Positions 24,781 through 36,803 of a DNA stretch of 64,000 nucleotides are shown here, piece after piece. Each line of letters begins with the position of its first letter. The stretch's first letter is position 1. The notes below the pieces were generated by a model that was not told the DNA's origin, made no database searches, and worked only from the letters and a program-made list of their open reading frames with translations. Source of the DNA: Torreya grandis (taxonomy: Eukaryota > Streptophyta > Pinopsida > Cupressales > Taxaceae); assembly GCA_037957365.1 (NCBI GenBank), contig JARHVA010000223.1, positions 4,860,001 through 4,924,000 of the forward strand, written 5' to 3'. Position numbers and translations under genes: made by a program.

Positions 24781-25133
24781 GTAGCGTGCCTATTTTATAA
24801 TTTCTTGACTGGATGAATCCATTCGATGTCCATGTCAATGCATCTAGCTCTACAATTAGTTCCATTTTGGCACAACCTGGTGAAGGCAAAATGGATAATC
24901 CCATTTCCTTTACAAGTAATAAGCTAACCCAAATAGAGAAAAAATATACAATAATCAAGTGTGAGGTATTTTTTATGATCTATGCCCTATATAAATTTAG
25001 GAAATACTTTTTGGAAACCCCATTCATCTTATTCACTAACCATGAGGCACTTAAATACCTCATGAACAAGCCCATTTTCCATAGGTGCATTTGTAGATAT
25101 ATAGTTCTATTTCAAGAATTCTAATTTTTAGTT
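24781..25133 (+). pseudogene. E2 RNase H, relatively open
   Basis: RNase H domain that follows RT in Ty3/gypsy pol. The longest open run is 24813-25124. It reads FDVHVNASSSTISSILAQPG, then PISFTSNKLTQIEKKYT, then FFMIYALYKFRKYFLETPF, then FTNHEALKYLMNKP, ending FQEF. The family pattern is DAS..G..L.Q and ..TDH.AL. Here both Asp positions have become Asn (VNASS, TNHEAL), so the catalytic acids are lost. Confidence 0.85.
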
Positions 25134-25439
25134 GTCATGAAGCTTGGAAAATAGAACTCTATCCCAAACCATTTGTCCTGCATGAACTCTAGTAATGTGG
25201 TAGTGCCTATTGAGGATGACATGTTGGATGCATAACTCTATAGGGTCCAGTATGTCCCTAAACATTTGGAAAAGATAGCCACTTTTCTAACATCTATCTA
25301 CACCCTAAACTATGAAAATTAAAGAGAATAAATAACTCATCATTCATTGCACCCCATTTTATCTCATTAGTGGGGAACTACAAAAATTAATTCAATATGA
25401 ATTCCTACATTAATGTGTCTTGGAACACTCAAGGGACTA

Positions 25440-26526
25440 TATATTACTAGAAGTGAATGAGGGGATTGTAGGAGGCCATTACATTAGAAATGCTAAAACA
25501 TGCAAGGTACTATAATTAAGTTTATGGTGGTAAAGTCTATTATAAGATGTAAAAGATTGTGACAAGGCTTATGACATCTCCAAACACATAGGGAAACTCA
25601 ACCATCAAGATGAGATGCCTCTCAATCCCATTCTTGCCTAGGTGCCATTTGAAAAAATGGGCCATTGATTTTGTTGGGCTGATCACTCCCATAACAAGGC
25701 ACATAGGCACAAGGTATATTTTAGTGGCCATAAATTATTTTACCAAATGGGCTAAGGTAGAACCAACCAAATGTTTCATATCCACTATAGCTATAAGGTT
25801 TATATGGGAGAACATCATAAGTCACTATGGGTTCCCACTCAATTTAACTAGTAATAGAGGCACACACTTCATCAATGAAATAATGAAGATCATACTAATT
25901 AAATACATGATGGTGTACCACAAGATAACCACTTATCATCCCCAAGTGAATAACACCACTGAGGTGTTTAAAAAGATATTGGGAATGTGCCTCACAAAGA
26001 TTAGGATGATCAAGTGTCAGCAATGTTGTGGGCATATTACACTACCTATAAACCCCTAAATAAGGTAACACCATTTCATTTAGTGTTTGGTGTAAATGTG
26101 GTTTTACCAATGGATTTCATAGTGCCCTAATTATGTATTTCATGCATTAGTTATTTGGATGACTAAGAATCATTGAGTACATGGCTAAAAGACTTAGAGC
26201 AATTGGATGAGGTACATATCCAAGCAAGATGAAGCCAGTATGTAGAGAAGGTGTGCTAGAAGCTATGGCATGACAAACATATAAAGTGCAAGGTACTTAA
26301 TAAAGGATCCTTGGTCTTACTCTATGACTCTAAGTAGCTCAAGCACCTAGGAAATCTATAAATTAGGTAGATGGGCCCATAGGTCATCCAAAACATATTG
26401 GAAACAGGTGTATACAAGCTATGCATGTTATCGAGTGAAATGTTCCCTGGGCATTTCAATGGAAATTAAGTAAAGCCTTATAGGAAATAAAATAGTACTT
26501 TCACCATTAAGAAACCAACTTCTTGA
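25440..26526 (+). pseudogene. E2 integrase with C-terminal tail, decayed
   Basis: Retroviral-type integrase. The zinc-binding N-terminal part is worn (GGHYIRNAKT near 25470). The catalytic core is open at 25610-26059: KWAIDFVGLITP (first Asp kept), then YILVAINYFTKWAKVEP, then ISHYGFPLNLTSNRGTHF, where the second catalytic Asp is Asn, then YHPQVNNTTEVF (Glu kept). After a frame break the C-terminal pattern continues: TPFHLVFGVNVVLPMDF, then WHDKHIKCKVLNKGSLVLLY, then KPYRK, ending near 26526. It is in a different frame from RNase H, so a frameshift separates them. Confidence 0.85.
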
Positions 26527-27783
26527 TCATGATTTGGTTGTGTTATGTTGACCAAAATAAGGTTTGGCACAATTCAAACATTTCCTTATGTTTTGTGTTA
26601 TTTTGTGGTATTGGTTGGTCATGAGCGAATAATTGAGTTGCTTTTAGGCCTATAAGAAAACTATTCTATCACTTTAATGCATAACTCCAGTGGGGTGACT
26701 CAAGCATGGGTGACTTCTATGTGCTTGAGGTTAGACACCTAAGTTCTTGGGCACATGGAGTTTGATAGACTTGGAAAAAAGTGAGTATTGAGTGACAAAG
26801 GAGGTGCACAAGATGCTAGTGCACAAGAAATAAAAAGGAGGCAAATAAGATGATAGTGCATAAGAAATAAAAAGGAGGTGCAAAAAATTCTCATGCAAAG
26901 GAGATTAATAGAGGAGAGTAAAGTGTTAGAAGACTAGTACAAGGGATTTATATGGGGTAAGACATGCCAAAATAAGATGAAAATGCAAAAAATTGGCCAA
27001 AGAATGAAAGTGCACTTGAAAAGAAGTGTATTAGGAAGGGGAAATATAATAAAGGGGGATAAATCACATGCATGTGAAGCATTGTGCCTAATTTTCCATA
27101 AGAAAGGTGAAGGTTATGCCAAGGTGAATGAAGTGCAGGAGGAAGATCATCCAAACAAGTTGGCATCCACCTAATGATAAATAGGAAGTGACTATTTAAA
27201 AACACCTATGAATTCATAAAAAATACCATTTAGAGAAGTTAATTCAGTGATGGAAGAGGCATAAATATCTATATTAAATGCAAATGTGGTGGCATATTTT
27301 TATGGATTTTATGGGTTTTAGTGGATTTCAAGAAATCTAAGTACCACCATGCCATTACTCACCCACAATTAAGAGGGTAGATATATTTAAGGTATAAATA
27401 AGCCAATGATGCCCTGTTTTAGGTTACAAACCTTAAATGAATTTGAACCCAAAACATAGAGTAGAACCAAAGCCAAACTAGAGCTAAACTGAGAAAACAC
27501 TACCAAAGTGAAATCTTGAGCACCCATAGCCACCCAATGAGAATGACTGAATAGGAGAAGAGATTGAATTTCATTTGAGATTGAAATAGAGGCATAGGGA
27601 GAGGAAATTACCAAAAAACTAGACAACATAAAATTTGAGTGATGCCAAGGCTGCCATTAGTAGCAAATGAAGATCAAGATACAAAGTCATAATTACAAAT
27701 CCAATGATTGTGAAGAAGTGATAATATATAATATAAGCTTTGGAAAAATTAATAGACCATATTTCAACACTAACTAGTTCAAA
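26527..27783 (+). other. E2 spacer between pol and ORF-X
   Basis: Non-coding by appearance. At 26800-26900 a short unit 'gtgcacaagaaataaaaaggagg' is repeated about three times with variation. Minus-strand and plus-strand open runs near 26950-27205 and 27387-27629 overlap each other and carry no domain. This would be an intergenic leader for ORF-X. Confidence 0.4.
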
Positions 27784-28755
27784 ATGGGAAAGAAATAGAT
27801 GAGTTATGGTCTACCATAGATACAAAAAGATGATAAAAGAATGAAAACAATAGAGGAGATAACTACTGCAAAGAAGAAGGTATAGCTTGTGAACGGGGTT
27901 AGTATCACTGAGGTTGACCTTGAGGCACTTGCCAAAATGTTATATAGGTAAATTCAATTTCCCCTAGAGGTCTTAATAGAGGATACTTGGGTGTCTTTTA
28001 TACACACCTATAAGCTAAAAGAATACAACCACTAAATGCCAAATAATGTGTAGGAGATCAACCAAGACTAGGTGATTAACATGAGAGCAAAGATAGAGGT
28101 GGGTATAGCATTATTTGATGTTTTCATTCAAGATAGGCTTATGTCCACTAGTGCAACCCAAATCTATGAGTTTCCATGATTTGGCAAGCTAAAGGAACTC
28201 ATGTAGTTTATCCTCTCTTGAATCCATGGAGATAACTTCTAATTCATAGGGAGGTGCACATAGATATCAACATGGTTAATAAGCAAAATCACTAGGCTCC
28301 CAAACATAGGCATAAGCATCCATCAGATGATGGTGGATGATGTAGAGGTGGAGAGGGTTGAAAAAATATTTGGTTACTAAAAGGGAGGTTTTGCATTCCC
28401 AGTAAAGGATATAAAGGACCTTAGCACGAGGGCCATGTCATGCCTAATGAGCTACAAGATTTTCCATGATAGGAGATGGATGGACATTAGTAAGGCCTAA
28501 TTGTGCATTTCTCATCACATGGCACAAGAAGTCAAATTCAAAATAGAAAAATTCATTATTGAAGAAATGTTAAAGAATGTGCTTGAGTATCACAAGGTGT
28601 GAGAGACCTTCAGGTGGGGGTCAATACTAATACTAATAGTCATGGAGGATATTGATGTGCCTGATGGTGATAAAGACAATCTTTGGGTATTTATAGTGCA
28701 TAATGCATGCAATAAAAAATGCATCATGTCTATAAATCAATCCTAGCTTAGAGAA
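27784..28755 (+). pseudogene. E2 ORF-X, N-terminal part (unknown protein)
   Basis: I do not recognise this protein. From ATG 27784 a single frame is protein-like for about 970 bases with scattered TAG/TAA stops. Readable segments are VSITEVDLEALAKMLYR, DTWVSFIHTYKLKEYNH, IEVGIALFDVFIQDRLMST, VERVEKIFGY, AMSCLMSYKIFHDRRWMDIS and KFIIEEMLKNVLEYHKV. The composition suggests a soluble helical protein. It lies on the same strand as pol, about 1.3 kb downstream of integrase, the position of env-like or accessory ORFs in some gypsy lineages. The following 300 bases are non-coding in look, then E3 interrupts. Confidence 0.5.
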
Positions 28756-29068
28756 GATAGAGCATACATACACTTCTGATTAGGATACACTTGATAAGCG
28801 TGAGCATGACCAATATGGGGATCTGCTAGACCTAATTAGGGGATCACTTGTCATAGCATATCATGATAAGAAGGGTTCCAAAGCCTATAGTATAACAAAA
28901 TCACATAATAACCCTAATGGAGTCCTAAGGTTTAAAACATTCACCTATTCTAATAATAAGAAAATAAATATAATCTAGTACACACCAAAGCTTGTGGTAT
29001 AAAGTCAGGGTTAGAAACAATAAAACAACTAAAATAAGCATGTATTAGAAGACATATACTTATGTAAA
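28756..29068 (+). other. E2 DNA, non-coding or too decayed to read, left of E3
   Basis: AT-rich with no clear reading frame. It could be the end of the first ORF-X exon-like part or extra LTR sequence of E3 missing from its other LTR. I cannot decide between these. Confidence 0.3.
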
Positions 29069-29825
29069 TGTATACAAAATCCTAGTACATGAGAGAATAA
29101 TACAAATGCATTATCTATCAACTCTTATAAAAGAGAAATAAAGTTAATAATACTTACATTTGAAGATAAACCCACCAAGCCTCAATCTCTCCCTTGGCTA
29201 AGGTGATTTGTAAGAGATTATTGTGGTATGTAAGGATAATAAAGATAAATCAACTCTAGGATACACAACATATCTAAGAATACAAAATAATTCTCCATAA
29301 GATAATATCCACATTTCAAAAGAAATTATAGAACCCTAAGCTTTATTCTTCAAGTGAAATGGTCAATACGTAGATGTTCATTCACACTTATTTTCTATTA
29401 ATTCTTCTCTTATGAAATGGTGGGAAATGAACTTGTATATATAGGTGGATCTTGCCCTAAATCCTCCAAAAAATGTCAACTATACAGGGTCAACCCAATT
29501 AACCTAGTGTGTTTTTAGGATAATTCACTAGGTCTGAGATAGGTCAGTTGAAAGGCTAACAAGCTAAGAAAGTGAAAATACCCCTAAACTTTACTAGGTA
29601 GACCTAATCAACCTAGTATATTTAACTAATAAAAAGGGATTTAAGGCAAGAAAATGATGGATAAGGAATGACAATTGAGAAGAATAGGTAAGACTAAGGA
29701 GAAGGGTAAATGGTTTTAGGAGACTCACTTAAGGTGTGCACTTAGAGAGATTGAGACTCGATAGTTTCCTCTAAGATACAAAGTATCAATAATCAATAAA
29801 AGTTTGAAAATATTATATGTATACT
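29069..29825 (-). repeat. E3 3' LTR
   Basis: Starts TGTATACAAAATCC on the plus strand and ends TGTATAC. It is about 90 bp shorter than the other LTR, mainly through loss of a block between 'ggttttagg' and 'gcacttagagagattgagac'. By eye it differs from the partner by roughly 10-15% in compared stretches. Confidence 0.8.
29436..29443 (-). promoter_or_regulatory. E3 LTR TATA box candidate
   Basis: The run 'gtatatataggtgg' gives CCTATATATAC on the minus strand, the strand of gag. It is preserved at 41180-41187 in the 5' LTR, which supports minus-strand transcription. Confidence 0.5.
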
Positions 29826-31577
29826 TTTGACCCAATCAAAGCTCATCACGTGCCACGTAAGTGCAACATGGGATGGTGTTTTGGGATAAAAATGATAACA
29901 CACAATATTGATGCTAAGTAAAGTTTAGTAAGCAACAAATAAGATAAATGAAAGGATATAATTGAAAAACACATACCTTTAAATTATCTTAGTGCCATAA
30001 ATAAAAAAGTAGACTGCAAGAGATGTGAAGGTGTCCAATGTAGAGAACACTAGATGTACCTATAGAAGTTAGTGCAAAAAAAGCCAAAAATCATTTTTTT
30101 TGGAATATAGTCATATGGTAGTGGAAAATATTCTTTACATCATCATGAACCTAACACATTTTATGGTTTACGAAATAGATTATTAGAAACAAATATATAA
30201 TCAAAACAATAAATTTGTTAAAAAATAATTGAGAGATTTGAATTTTGAAAAGTGTTTTAAAATAGGGCAAAAGATAATTCATTTGATATTTTAATTTGTG
30301 AGAGAGGGGAAAAAGAACTCTGGAGATAAAAATGAGCTATGATGGGGAGAAGATGACATATTAGGCAAGGAGGAGATCCATAGGTGGTAACAGGTGTACT
30401 ACAGGTATGTAGCTATGAATCTCAAACCAATTTTTGAAATTTGTATTGAATTAAGTGTAATTTTAGTAAAAATTTAATTTTAAGCATTTCTAGATGTCAA
30501 AATGAAAAAAAATTAGATACTAGGGGTAGTAAATAGGAAGATGGAAAATGGGTTTAGAGGGTTTAGGAATAAAGTAAGAAAATTGTACTTTTTTTGGAAA
30601 ATTCAAAGGGTCAATAGGAAGAAAATAATGGGTCGACCCAGTCAACCTAGTGGGTTAGAAATGAGCAAAATCCATAGTGCTGACCTAGTAGGTATGGGTC
30701 AACCCTATGCATTCTGCAAGCTGATGACCTAGTTCAGAGTTGGCAAGTGGTCCAAAAGGTCCATAATGGAAACTCAACACTAAGGAGTGGAAAATAAGGG
30801 GGTCGACTTAGATTTTTGAGTTAACCAAACAAAAAGATAAGAAAATTTTGGTCAAACTAGTTTGACCAAAAAGCCAAAATGATATGGAAAAGTGTGTAAA
30901 AGGCTGAAAGAGGGCTAGAATGGCCCAAAATGACCATGTAAGGTCAAGAAAGACTGAGTAGGATAAAATTAGGTTGAAATGACTAAAATAAATTAATTTA
31001 GGATTGTTTTTTGTGATTAAAAAGAATGTATAGTGACTATACATGACATGGAAGAATTGATACATCCTTTATTATTTCTTGGGTGTAGGGATGAAGGAGA
31101 TTTTGGAGAATTATGGATGTAAAATGGCTACCAAACTTGTTAGATAGGTTGTCAAATGGAGATAGGGATAGACTAGGATTTGTTGGTCTAGGTGAGATAG
31201 CTAATATGTGCCAGATCCCCCTCAGTGTTGATCTATTAGTCTTGTTCCTCGATTGATAGGAATGATTGATTACCACCTTCATATTATAGGTGGATGGGGA
31301 TATAGTATAGGTGTATATCATGATATAGGTTGTCTTTACCATCTTGGGGCTACCTATATTAGGAACATAGGTGACCACAGGGATAATAGATAACCTAAAG
31401 GAGAGAAGAGACTTAACCATGTGGGCTATAGGATTAGAGATGATATTACTAGGTAAGATATTTTAACATGTTTGATGTCTATACATCATAGATTTTAGAC
31501 ATCCAAAAGGCTGTGATAGGCCTTGTGACATAATGGGTACTATGTCATAAGTCAAATGGTAAGGTACCACTATTCAT
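29826..31577. other. E3 3' untranslated region with GGTYGA..TCAACC motifs
   Basis: No minus-strand protein is recognised here. The stretch 30600-30830 contains several copies of a near-palindromic GGGTCGACC/GGGTCAACCC motif shared with the other end of the element. Open runs at 30541-30732, 30808-31065 and 31037-31420 have no domain features. Confidence 0.4.
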
Positions 31578-32150
31578 GGTAGCCTTGAGCAGGATGATCT
31601 TGAAGGAGTGAGTTCTATATGATCTAGGCTCTATCATCTGGGTCTAGCTTATACATGATTTGTATAAAATACTAGTTAGAGGGAAGAAGACCATGGGATC
31701 AATCATATTGTTGATAGATTGGATATATGAGAGGTTTCTTATGTACCAGCTGATTGGGTTACCACATGCAGTTGATGATAGGTCACCTTGAGTTCAGATA
31801 TAGAGAGAGGACCAGGTAACACGGGCCATGCCCCACTGCCAATGCTGTAGTCAATGAGATGTTTAGACATAGTATAGCATCTATATGAGAACATAACAAC
31901 TACATGGGCAACTAGGACATAGTTTCACTAGTAATAATGAGGATAGAGGTGGTTAGACACTTTTTTTGGTGGAGAGAGCCACATCTAGCAGCATGAGTGC
32001 CAAGGAAGATGGGCCTAACTCATCATATGACACTGATACTAATGCCTAAGTAGTGGGATTGGTATGTGAGTGAGCCATGGAAGAGGAGAGGACTAGGGCC
32101 ACTAGTGGTGAGGTTGACACTTCAGATACATTGAGAGCAACCATGGACTA
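31578..32150 (+). pseudogene. Possible plant mobile domain (PMD) remnant, antisense to E3
   Basis: One plus-strand frame reads VLYDLGSIIW, a stop, LIHDLYKILVRGKKTMG, then SIILLIDWIYERFLMYQLIG at about 31611-31760. The pattern of G..(L)..LY..L followed by a conserved Gly, a hydrophobic LL..W and ER resembles the plant mobile domain found in MAIN-like proteins and in several plant transposons. Further down the same frame is acidic and Ser-rich (SAKEDGPNSSYDTDTNA). It is opposite in orientation to gag-pro of E3. The call rests on this one block and is tentative. Confidence 0.35.
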
Positions 32151-33131
32151 GTCATGCACGTTGAGTAGTTGAGAAAGAGGATAGGGATGCAAAGGTAAAG
32201 ATACTAAATGTACCATTACTAGCTTCTTAATGAGATGATTAGTGGCCATTGAGGACATGATGTCAATAGAGGTAGGAGGAGTAGGAGAGAGTAGAGACTA
32301 TTGCCATCTTAGATGACCCTATAGGTGAGATAGAGGAGATGACAAAGAACCACTCAGACTCAGGCTGAGATGGACACGAGCCATGATAACTAGGTTTGAA
32401 CTAAAGAAGTGATCTATAGAGGAGGTTTTAGGATGCTACATAGATGGGGAGACTGTGTTAGGGAGTCATGTAGATGGTGAGACCATAGTAGCTGAGACAC
32501 ATACATGTAAGAAAAGGTGGTTGAATATTATTGCTTAGGCTTTTATTTTGGGAATAGAAGTAGATAGATATTTTGAGATATAACAATGATATAATATCCA
32601 TCTAGTTAGAATTTTTAGGTGTATCTAAGGATGAGGATGAGAGATGGGGGTCCCTGGTGAGGGTAAATATCCATGACATCCTATATGAGACTTTGTAGCC
32701 ATATGACCCCATGACACTAGAGGATATGAGTATACCATCTACCCCAGCTTAGGCAAGCTAGTTTAGATTAGCTAGAGAGGTAGTGAGGTAGATACAAGCA
32801 TGGAGAGAGAGGATTCAACCACCATTAGTGATGGGTTTAGGGGAGATACAAGCATGGTAGAACCTAGAAAATGAGAGACTTACGTATCTAGCTATATTAT
32901 CACAGATGATAGATATTCAAACCTAATAGACAAAGTCATAGGTGTGGGTAGTGCACCTATAGGGACAGGTAGAGGGATTGAGATCTTGGATGGCCTCCTT
33001 ACATCATACTATTTAGAGGATTCAGACTGCAGCCTTAGTAGGAAATGTGGCTAGGCCATGAGATAGATAAGATGGAACCCAACCATAGAGCTGGAGCATT
33101 GGATATGTTTGTATATGTTATTTTAAACTCA

Positions 33132-33133
<2 letters not shown>
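32151..33133 (+). other. Coding-like but unassigned plus-strand stretch in E3
   Basis: Less AT-rich than its surroundings and rich in GAG/GAT/ATG codons, with blocks such as GCYIDGETVLGSHVDGETI (32427-32480), an internal near-repeat, in the PMD-remnant frame. Many stops and probable frameshifts. It probably is the continuation of the PMD-type ORF. No domain is recognised. Confidence 0.3.

Positions 33134-33165
<32 letters not shown>
33134..33165. repeat. (AT)16 microsatellite
   Basis: A pure alternating AT run of 32 bases. Its right end forms the outer edge of the left arm of the large hairpin. Confidence 0.95.
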
Positions 33166-33167
<2 letters not shown>

Positions 33168-33337
33168 AAAGCATCCATAAACACAACCATCATAATGACA
33201 ACATACATAACTAACATAAATCTTCCAAAATGATCCACACACACACACACACATATATATGGATCATTTTGGAATATTTATGTTAGTTATGTATGTTGTC
33301 ATTATGATGGTTGTGTTTATGGATGCTTTGGATATAT
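33160..33337. repeat. Near-perfect inverted repeat, 78 bp arms
   Basis: Left arm 33160-33237 and right arm 33260-33337 are reverse complements at 77 of 78 positions; the single mismatch is 33222 against 33275. The 22-base loop is cacacacacacacacatatata. Transcribed from either strand it would make a long, almost perfect hairpin. It lies in the untranslated part of E3. The identity of the arms, against much older surroundings, points to a recent inverted duplication. Confidence 0.97.
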
Positions 33338-33485
33338 TTATTTCTATCATATGTATTTAGATTTGTTGTATATGCTATAGGAAATATATGTGATGTGGTT
33401 TCTTTTCTAGAATTAAGTAAGAAACATGCATGGCTAAAAAGAAACAAGCAAAAGGACTTGGAAAAATATAATCAAGCAAAAAAAA

Positions 33486-34170
33486 TGTACTACACACTAT
33501 TTCAAGATGGGAAATGTGTAATAATAAGAAAATGACTAAGTAAAATAATATGGTAAAAAGGAATTTGTTTTTAAACCAATGTGAAATTTTTTTCACCAAA
33601 TTTGAACAAGTCATACTAATATCACATTGTGAAGTGTGAAATCAATGTAATAAAATGGAAGGTATGTAGAAGGGAATAAATGGTAATAATTTTTTTTAAT
33701 TAAGTCAATCAATCATACTAAATCATGCTAGGAAGTATGAAAGATAAATAAAATTTTAAAAGTTTGGTCTTAAATTGGTCATACTAATTCAAGCTGGGAA
33801 GTATGAAAAATTCAAGAAATGGTTGTAATCTTACACACACTCAAAAAATAAGAAGATAAAAAGGAAAAATAAAAATAAAGTAAGCATAAAACATACTAAA
33901 TAAAGATGGGAAGCATTTAAAATGACATGTAACTTCATAATCAATCGAATCTTATCTCAAATTTGATATATGTAATTTGGATGGTGACTTGGGTATTAAA
34001 AAATTTTGTGAGCAATGTTAGGTCCTATCCATGGTCTTACATTACAACTCAAAAAGAGAACATTAATGGTGTGGAAAAAATAGGTAATAAAGTATGTGAG
34101 TAAAGGGAATGAAAAGATGGTAATTTGTGAGGAATGTCGAGTCCTATCCATGATCTTACAAATCAAATCA
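33486..34170. repeat. Irregular array of CATACT..AGTATG mini-hairpin repeats
   Basis: A unit like 'catactaattcaagctgggaagtatg' recurs at about 33491 (diverged), 33612, 33714, 33780 and 33892, spaced 66-121 bases. Its ends CATACT and AGTATG are inverted repeats. A second unit, 'aatgt.aggtcctatccatg.tcttaca', occurs near 34013 and 34132, 119 bases apart. This looks like a worn tandem region in the E3 untranslated DNA. Confidence 0.6.
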
Positions 34171-35210
34171 CAAATGAAATCCCAAGGGGAGTGATTAGTA
34201 GAAAAAATAATATTTCTCAAGAAGAAATATAAGGGATATAAGGAGTGAAAAAGAGTGTGTAAAAATCAATACTTAGGCATATTATGAGAAGACCTTAGGA
34301 GGCAAGAGGCATACTAAGGACAAGAGAAGACACTAAGTGACTAGTGGTCATCTATGTACACAAGAAACCTATTCGCTATAAAAATAAAGATTTGTAGGAA
34401 AATAAGTGTGCTACTAAGATCAACTCATGAAGGTATATTGGTACAAGGAAAAAAATATACCTACCTTCCCATGATGTGTTCCCCATTCTTCACGACCCCT
34501 TATAGAAACATCAGTATACTGTGAAGATTAGGTACTTGCATGATAAATTAGGTGACACTAAAAGATTTTTTATATTCTCCTCTTCTAATCTACTGGCCTA
34601 ACACACCCCAAAGGACCTTGACTCTATCATGAGTCCAAATGTGGAGTTTGAGATTTGACTAGAAGAAGGAGATGTGCTTTGAATCATGTTTTAGTGTGAT
34701 TAGACTTTTAAAAATATTTTTGGCTTTTGATATAATTGCCTTTTGTTTAAATGATTTGGATTTTAAATTTATTTCAAAGGATCTTTAAGATTCCTCCTCC
34801 ATATGGATATGGAATGACCAATAATGAGAGAGATAGTGATACAAATGAATGAGGTATAGGCTAAGGCTAAATGATGCTAAGTAATCGAAGACAAAGATTG
34901 ACTAGGGCACTTAGGATTAATAATGAACTAACACGTGATCTAAAGTCTCAATCATGTATATTATTAATTTGTATAAAAAGGAAGAGGGAAAATGAGATCC
35001 AAAAAGTGGACCGATAAAATGAGGTAATAATGAGATAGATTGTTTGCTAACTGATCACATGGTGAAGGGAGATAATAACCAAAGGGAACAAGGTTTGTAT
35101 AACCAAGTCACCTTGACTAATTATCTATGAAAAAGAGGGATAAGAAAATAAAATAATCATAAAGATAAAAAAAAGAGAGTTTTGAGAAAAACTCTAGGGA
35201 GAAAGGCAAA
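34171..35210. other. E3 non-coding stretch, no gene seen
   Basis: AT-rich purine-heavy plus strand with no recognisable protein in either direction. An RT would be expected about here in an autonomous element, and I do not see one. Confidence 0.4.
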
Positions 35211-36743
35211 TCAATGATAAAAAACAACCATATGCGAATATAAATGATAAAATAAGCAAGACAATATAATAAGTAAGATCATGATATAAGATAAGTAGAA
35301 ATTTGACACATTGTCAAATGATATAATAGATAGAAATAAGATTAGAGCACACATACAATCAAATATAAACTTGAAAGCACCATGCATGTACTCATAAATA
35401 TTGGTAAATCTATCCACACACATTATCCAATACATCATATAAGTCTCTATGAAGATGGTTGATGCTAAAGTTTCATCAATATTCAATGAATATTGGGAAA
35501 ATACTTCTTTCCTAATCTCTTTAATTAAAAAAGTAAGAGTACTTGATGGATCATGTTGAGGTGGAAAATTAGGCAAATGATGGTTAGGAGAATGAATGGG
35601 AGTGAGATCCATTGGAGATGCAAGAATCACTAGTAGAGAGGAATAAACGGGTGAGGGAAGGTCCACAGGTGAAGGAATAATAGGTAGAGGTGTAGAATGT
35701 GGTGAAGGGACCATAAGAGGTGATGGAACCATAGGAGGTGGATCCATGGGAGAAGAAGGAGAAGCCTTATGGTAGGAAGAGAAGGATTGAGAATGGCTAT
35801 AAGATGATCTTTGAGATGTTATTGTAAGATATAATAATGATCAGTGTGATGGGTGCCACATAGATGATATAGACAATATACCTCATCATAATTAGGCATA
35901 TAATCAAGAAGTACCTTTGAGGGAGGTATGTATTTATCTAATGATGAGGAAAAGGGGTGCAAGGTATCAATATATTATCACAACTTGTAACAATGGGTAG
36001 AAGAATGATTATTTGTCCCATAAAAGTAATAGATACACTAATGAGTGGTTAGGAGAAGCACTCATGAAAGGAGGTATAATAGGAATGAAATAAGTTGGAG
36101 ATAACTCATTAGCCTATTTGGTGGGTAGAAGAGCCATCTTAGTCAAGAGAAGTAAACCATCACCAAGGGAGGGTGATGATGAGGAAGGAATGGAACTAGG
36201 CTCAACAAAAAGAGTGATAGCTTTAGAAATAGGGGTAGGCTCAACCATAGTAAGAGAAAAAATAAGATAAATGATAATAAGAGTGAGAAGAGGATAAACT
36301 ATAATAGGCTCTACTGAGGGAGGAATGGGATCTATATAAGGTCTAAAGAGAGTTGCACTAACCTCAGGAGTAAACAAGCTATGAGGGTCAAGGTGCCTAG
36401 TAAAATGGTAAGGCCTAGTCATAGCATGCTCCATGAGTATAGTCCTACATGGAACCTTAAAAAATAGAGGTGTTAGTGCCATCTATACCTTATGATAAAG
36501 GGGAAAAATAAAAAAAATGGTAACTATAAGTGAAGGAAAATGATGAGATGCATGAAAAGACTTAAGTACAGAAGAATGATAATAGATAATCTCAGCATCA
36601 TGAGCCTGTATATGACCACCTAAAAATGGATCATCTAAGAAATAACCATCATCATAATCTGAGGTGTAAAGATCACTGACATAGGTATAGATGACCTTGC
36701 CATCCAAAGAAGCATGGTGAATCGAATGCCTAGTCTTAGTCAA
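35211..36743 (-). pseudogene. E3 ORF, C-terminal region downstream of protease
   Basis: Minus-strand coding-like segments at 36483-36743 (HHASLDGKVIYTYVSDLYTS), 36114-36482 (HFTRHLDPHSLFTPEVSATL) and 35211-35747 (Pro-rich start, MDPPPMVPSPLMVPSPHS). The first two are in the same frame as protease and gag. Near 35860-35878, in another frame, is YCLYHLCGTHHTDHYYIL, a Cys/His pattern like gag zinc motifs. No RT motif is present. Function unknown. Confidence 0.5.
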
Positions 36744-36803
36744 GACTACATGAATGTCATCGTAAGGAGGTTTGTGAGAATGAGGTTACAAGGAAACATG
36801 AAG

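Noticed and set aside
33035..33250. Minus-strand ORF with Ile-Tyr repeat
   Set aside because: It is a translation of the AT microsatellite and one arm of the hairpin. There is no protein-like composition.
33486..34170. CRISPR-like array
   Set aside because: Repeats are diverged, spacing is irregular (66-121 bp) and the context is a plant retrotransposon.
35211..35747. Pro-rich ORF as a host gene with membrane segments
   Set aside because: It lies inside E3 downstream of protease on the same strand, and its C-terminal hydrophobic part reads like AT-rich non-coding DNA.
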